Positions 5,396 through 7,920 of a stretch of DNA of 7,920 bases are shown here, one piece after another. The DNA lies in assembly GCA_022865685.1 (NCBI GenBank), contig JALHUB010000184.1, positions 1-7,920 on the forward strand, written 5' to 3'. How positions within the stretch are numbered: the first letter of the stretch is position 1; the number at the start of each line of letters is the position of its first letter. The stretch comes from Dehalococcoidia bacterium. Its GTDB lineage: Bacteria; Chloroflexota; Dehalococcoidia; DSTF01; JALHUB01. Both the position numbers and the translations under genes were made by a program. The notes below the pieces were generated by a model that was not told the origin of the DNA, searched no databases, and saw only the letters and a list, made by a program, of their open reading frames with translations.

Positions 5396-6117
5396 CGCGG
5401 GCCCTTCATCCAGTCGTGGGCGTAGACCTCGGGCGCTTCCGTCTCTATCGCTTCCAGTATCTTCTGGGCGACGTGCTCCGGCGGGTCCAGCGGCGGAAGA
5501 TCGCCCTCGTCCTCTTCCTCCCACTGGATGTGACTGTCCTTGATCGTGTTCTCCTCGAAATCGGTTGCCGTCATGTAGGGGTAGACGACGCTGACAACGA
5601 TGTTGTCGCGCTTCAGCTCCTCACGGGCGGCGAGCGATAGCGCGTTCAGCGCCCGCTTCAGCGACGAATACGGACTCATGTTCGGCAAGTTCATGAGCGA
5701 CGTGCCGGAGCTGACGTTGACGATCGTCCCGCCGCCTTGCCGGCGCATGATAGGGATGACCGCCTGCATGGCGACCAGCGGGCCGACGACGTCGAGCTGG
5801 AATATGTCGCGGAACGTGTCGAGGTCGATGTGCTCCACGGGGGCGTCGTAGCCCCGGCCGGCGCAGTTGACGAGGATGTCGACGCGTCTGTAGTGCTCGA
5901 GCATGCGCGCCGCCATCGTCCGGACGTCTTCTTCGACCGTCATGTCCGCCGGCGCGACAAAGGAGCCCGGAAGCTCCCTCGACAGCGCTTCGAGCTTGTC
6001 GGCGGACCTCGCGACGAGGGCGACCTTCGCGCCGCGCGCCGCCAGCAGCCTCGCCGTCGCCAGTCCGATGCCCGACGATGCGCCCGTGACGGTTGCGATC
6101 TTGTCCTTAACTTCCAC
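5392..6117 (-). CDS. Short-chain dehydrogenase/reductase (SDR)
   Basis: A 241-residue classical SDR, an NAD(P)-dependent oxidoreductase with a Rossmann fold. Seen: cofactor motif TGASSGIG (11-18), NCAG (84-87, usually NNAG), and catalytic Ser137 (NVSSG), Tyr150 and Lys154 (YSSLK). The fourth tetrad position, normally Asn, appears to be Asp109 (LDVVGP). Arg37 after the second strand (VARSADK) suggests NADPH preference; this is an inference. The C-terminus has an acidic run, WEEEDEGD (199-206), in the substrate loop, then the usual PPEHVAQKILEAI helix. The substrate is not predictable. Start: GTG at 6117, which gives the standard N-terminus MEVKDKIATVTGASSG. A promoter -10 box lies only six bases upstream, so the transcript may be leaderless. 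The stop TAG interlocks with the nfo stop in a shared CTAG. Confidence 0.92.
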   Translation of the reverse strand: MEVKDKIATVTGASSGIGLATARLLAARGAKVALVARSADKLEALSRELPGSFVAPADMTVEEDVRTMAARMLEHYRRVDILVNCAGRGYDAPVEHIDLDTFRDIFQLDVVGPLVAMQAVIPIMRRQGGGTIVNVSSGTSLMNLPNMSPYSSLKRALNALSLAAREELKRDNIVVSVVYPYMTATDFEENTIKDSHIQWEEEDEGDLPPLDPPEHVAQKILEAIETEAPEVYAHDWMKGPR

Positions 6118-6123
6118 AGCCTC

Positions 6124-6132
6124 AGTATAGCA
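6124..6132 (-). promoter_or_regulatory. Extended -10 promoter element of the SDR gene
   Basis: Minus strand reads TGCTATACT (6132-6124): an extended -10 (TGn) followed by TATACT, five of six. No good -35 is visible, as is usual for extended -10 promoters. Transcription would begin at or near 6117, the GTG start codon itself, implying a leaderless mRNA. A GAGG lies only two bases before the GTG, too close to serve as a normal ribosome binding site. Confidence 0.5.
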
Positions 6133-6193
6133 AACGGCGGCGATGCGCCCGTCGCGCGCGCCGGCATGCCGCGCTGTCCGAAGGATTGGCGTA

Positions 6194-6202
6194 TGCTACT
6201 AT
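6194..6202 (+). promoter_or_regulatory. Possible extended -10 promoter of the membrane protein gene
   Basis: TGCTACTAT: TGn at 6194-6196 and TACTAT at 6197-6202, four of six with the extension. It predicts a start near 6209, inside the longest open reading frame beginning at ATG 6143. This supports the downstream TTG start at 6293 for the coding region. Confidence 0.35.
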
Positions 6203-6292
6203 GAGCTTGTCGAGGGTGCTTCGAGCGACGCGAGTGAAGGTGTCGGCCGCCCTCGCTCGTCTACGGTCTCTGACGGGAGGAGAGCACGAGGT

Positions 6293-7333
6293 TTGTTCCG
6301 CCGTCTCCGCGGCCGCCGCGTATGGTTCCAGATAGCGCTCACGGGCATCTTTGTCGGGATACTGATATGGCGAGTGAACCTCGGCAGCGTATTCCAGACA
6401 TTCGCGCACGTCCACTACATATGGGTCCTGCCGGCGCTGCTATGCTTCAGCGCATCGAAGCTCGTCCACGCATATCGCTGGCAACTACTGCTGGCGGAGA
6501 CTGAGGAAGCGCCGCTCCCCGATCTATTCGCTATCTACCTGGTCTCCAACATGGCGAACAACGCCGTGCCGTTCCGCATCGGCGACGTGCTGCGCATACA
6601 GGTGCCGGCGCAGCGATTCGGCATCCCGCGCGCGGAGCTTGCCGCGGCCGTCATCGTCGCCGAAACGGTGCTCGACGGTTTCACCTTCCTGATCCTGACT
6701 CTCGTCGTCCTCAGCTTCATACACGTGGCGATCCTGCCGACGGGCATTGCCTGGGGGCTGGCCGCGGCGATCACCCTGGCGTTCGTCGGATCGCTGCTCG
6801 CCGCGCGCCTCCGTCCACCGCAGAACCTGGCGGACAAACCGTGGATGGGGATATTCACGGAGCGCACGCGCCAGGCGATAGGGAGGGCGGTGCCCGAGTT
6901 CCTCGATGGGCTGGCAGCGATGCGCGAGCCGAAGCGGACGGTGCGGGTGATAGCGGTCTCCTTCCCGGCGTGGCTTGCGGAGGCACTCATGTACTGGTTC
7001 TTCGGCCTCGCCTTCGACCTCAACCTGGCCTTCGACAGGTTTATCGTCATCATGATCGCCGCCAACCTTGTCGTTGCCCTGCCCCTCACTCCCTGGAACC
7101 TGGGGACGTACGAGGTGGCGCTTCAGAGCGTGATCGTCGCTCTCGGTGTCAACGGGGCGCTGGCCGGTGGCTATGCGATCGGCACGCACATCTTCTCGAT
7201 TGTCTGGATCACGACTACGGGGCTGATAGCGATGTGGCTGCTGCGGCTGGACATCCGCGACGTGCTGTCGATGAGGTCGCGTCCGGGCATGGCGGAAGAG
7301 CACGCGGCGCGTCACAAGGTGCAGTGGCGCTAG
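6293..7333 (+). CDS. Lysylphosphatidylglycerol synthase TM/UPF0104-type integral membrane protein
   Basis: A polytopic membrane protein of the LPG_synthase_TM (UPF0104, AglD/YbhN-like) family, proposed in several members to act on or flip lipid-linked intermediates. With the TTG start it has 346 residues, typical for the family, and about seven or eight hydrophobic segments: near 11-29, 42-57, 78-96, 115-145, 150-172, 217-240, 248-265 and 275-317. Family landmarks: SNMANNAVPFRIGDVLRI (85-102, the N..P.R.G(E/D)..R motif), ETVLDGF (124-130), and LPLTPWNLGTYEVAL (263-277), the P.tP...G..E loop. No MprF-type aminoacyl transferase domain follows, so lipid lysylation is not implied. Start: the frame is open from ATG 6143, but those 50 residues are polar and non-family-like. 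TTG 6293 has GGAGGAG about ten bases upstream and begins FRRLRGRRVWFQIALTG. The 3' end is 7 bases from the thyX stop, convergent. Confidence 0.83.
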   Translation: MFRRLRGRRVWFQIALTGIFVGILIWRVNLGSVFQTFAHVHYIWVLPALLCFSASKLVHAYRWQLLLAETEEAPLPDLFAIYLVSNMANNAVPFRIGDVLRIQVPAQRFGIPRAELAAAVIVAETVLDGFTFLILTLVVLSFIHVAILPTGIAWGLAAAITLAFVGSLLAARLRPPQNLADKPWMGIFTERTRQAIGRAVPEFLDGLAAMREPKRTVRVIAVSFPAWLAEALMYWFFGLAFDLNLAFDRFIVIMIAANLVVALPLTPWNLGTYEVALQSVIVALGVNGALAGGYAIGTHIFSIVWITTTGLIAMWLLRLDIRDVLSMRSRPGMAEEHAARHKVQWR

Positions 7334-7340
7334 GGAAGCA

Positions 7341-7920
7341 TCAGTAGGTTTCGCCGCGTTCGCTGACGTCCGACCCTCGCTCGATGGTCGCGAAATCCTC
7401 ATCTGTGAGTTCCTCAATTGCCATGAGGAACATCGGTGCGAGCCCCGCCTTCTGCTTGAGGTACTCGCGATCAGAGAGAGCAGCGGTCTCTTGGTCGAAC
7501 AGAGTCTCCACCTGGTGTTCCTTCGGCTTCTGCTGGCGCTTTTTCTTTGCGAGCTTACCCTGAAGCGCGAGGTAGCCAGCGAAAAGGCCCTGTTTGTGCG
7601 GTCTTTTTCTGCCGATTGGGCACTTATCCCAGTCTTTGAAATCCTCGTCGCAGTAGCCCATGCGGCGCTCGCCGCACTTCGGCTGGAGGTAGTGTGCCAG
7701 CTCCGGGGCCACGTCCTCGCGGTTCAGCTCGGCGCGCATCAGCGACGCCACCTTTCGGAACTCCCACTGGGCGCGCGTGCAGAGCCGCAGGTCGCAGATG
7801 TGGAGCAGCGACTGGAAGTTGACGGTGATCTTGAAGTTCGTCTGTGCGGCGTTGGGGATGAGGAACCGTGCATCCTCGGCGGGGATGCCGGCGTCGAGCA
7901 TCTCCTGGTAGAGGCGTCCC
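7341..7920 (-). CDS. thyX: Flavin-dependent thymidylate synthase ThyX, C-terminal part
   Basis: Makes dTMP from dUMP using FAD, NADPH and methylenetetrahydrofolate. The 5' end lies beyond the right edge: the frame stays open past an internal ATG at 7901, with in-frame GRLYQE before it. The visible 192 residues contain YQEMLDAGIPAEDARFLIPNA-like family sequence (Y.xLL..G.p.E.AR..lP), then TNFKITVNFQSLLH (27-40) and DLRLCTRAQWEFR (43-55), with Arg45 at the position of T. maritima Arg174 (dUMP binding). The RHRxxS FAD signature must lie off the window. The residue two after the conserved Asn of NxR is Gln36, where Arg is common. About 147 residues follow Arg45, versus about 46 in T. maritima. 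This tail has Cys82, Cys90 and Cys100 (PKC...GYC...KCPIG), a basic run KLAKKKRQQKPK (122-133) and an acidic C-terminus. Some ThyX proteins carry a Cys-bearing C-terminal segment. Confidence 0.92.
   Translation of the reverse strand, partial: GRLYQEMLDAGIPAEDARFLIPNAAQTNFKITVNFQSLLHICDLRLCTRAQWEFRKVASLMRAELNREDVAPELAHYLQPKCGERRMGYCDEDFKDWDKCPIGRKRPHKQGLFAGYLALQGKLAKKKRQQKPKEHQVETLFDQETAALSDREYLKQKAGLAPMFLMAIEELTDEDFATIERGSDVSERGETY

Noticed and set aside
4325..5524. 399-codon minus-strand open frame opposite nfo
   Set aside because: It overlaps two well-supported genes, and its Arg/Ala-rich product is typical of an antisense shadow.
6293..7333. MprF-type lysylphosphatidylglycerol synthase
   Set aside because: Only the membrane domain is present; no C-terminal aminoacyl transferase domain follows before the stop.

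Overview
The window is about 7.9 kb of G+C-rich bacterial DNA (63% in a nfo stretch I counted, 5041-5100) that looks like an ordinary chromosomal housekeeping region. It has ten protein genes on alternating strands, two of them cut by the window ends. The gene set (thymidylate synthase ThyX, trimeric dUTPase with a His in motif V, an acyl-CoA dehydrogenase, endonuclease IV, a TIGR04053-like radical SAM protein) would suit a Chloroflexota (Dehalococcoidia-like) or actinobacterial-type lineage. That placement is a weak inference and needs a marker-gene search. I see no phage, plasmid, IS transposase, CRISPR array, tRNA or rRNA.

Layout from left to right: start of a radical SAM gene (-, 1-271); a 335-bp gap without a convincing gene but with inverted repeats; dut (-, 607-1047); divergent from it an acyl-CoA dehydrogenase (+, 1224-2402); an alpha/beta hydrolase (-, 2492-3172); a single-domain cupin (-, 3314-3643); a NYN/LabA-type nuclease gene (+, 3817-4347) with its own sigma70-like promoter and 3' hairpin; nfo, endonuclease IV (+, 4529-5395); a short-chain dehydrogenase (-, 5392-6117) whose stop overlaps that of nfo; a LPG_synthase_TM-type membrane protein (+, 6293-7333); and the C-terminal two thirds of thyX (-, from 7341 off the right end).

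There is no long operon. Most genes appear to be single transcription units with recognisable -10 boxes (TATAAT upstream of both the cupin and NYN genes). The functional thread is uracil and thymidine handling. dUTPase removes dUTP and makes dUMP, ThyX converts dUMP to dTMP, and endonuclease IV cuts the abasic sites left when uracil is excised from DNA. The remaining genes are generic metabolism and membrane functions.

The most distinctive non-coding signal is a set of four REP-like hairpins around the hydrolase gene. Each has GTA(G) at the foot of a 9-bp stem. Two near-identical copies bracket the hydrolase in direct orientation, and two others form an inverted, BIME-like pair just upstream of its start. 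GTAG-footed palindromes are the hallmark of elements moved by RAYT (TnpA-REP) transposases, none of which lies in this window. I found no clear previously undescribed multi-gene system here.
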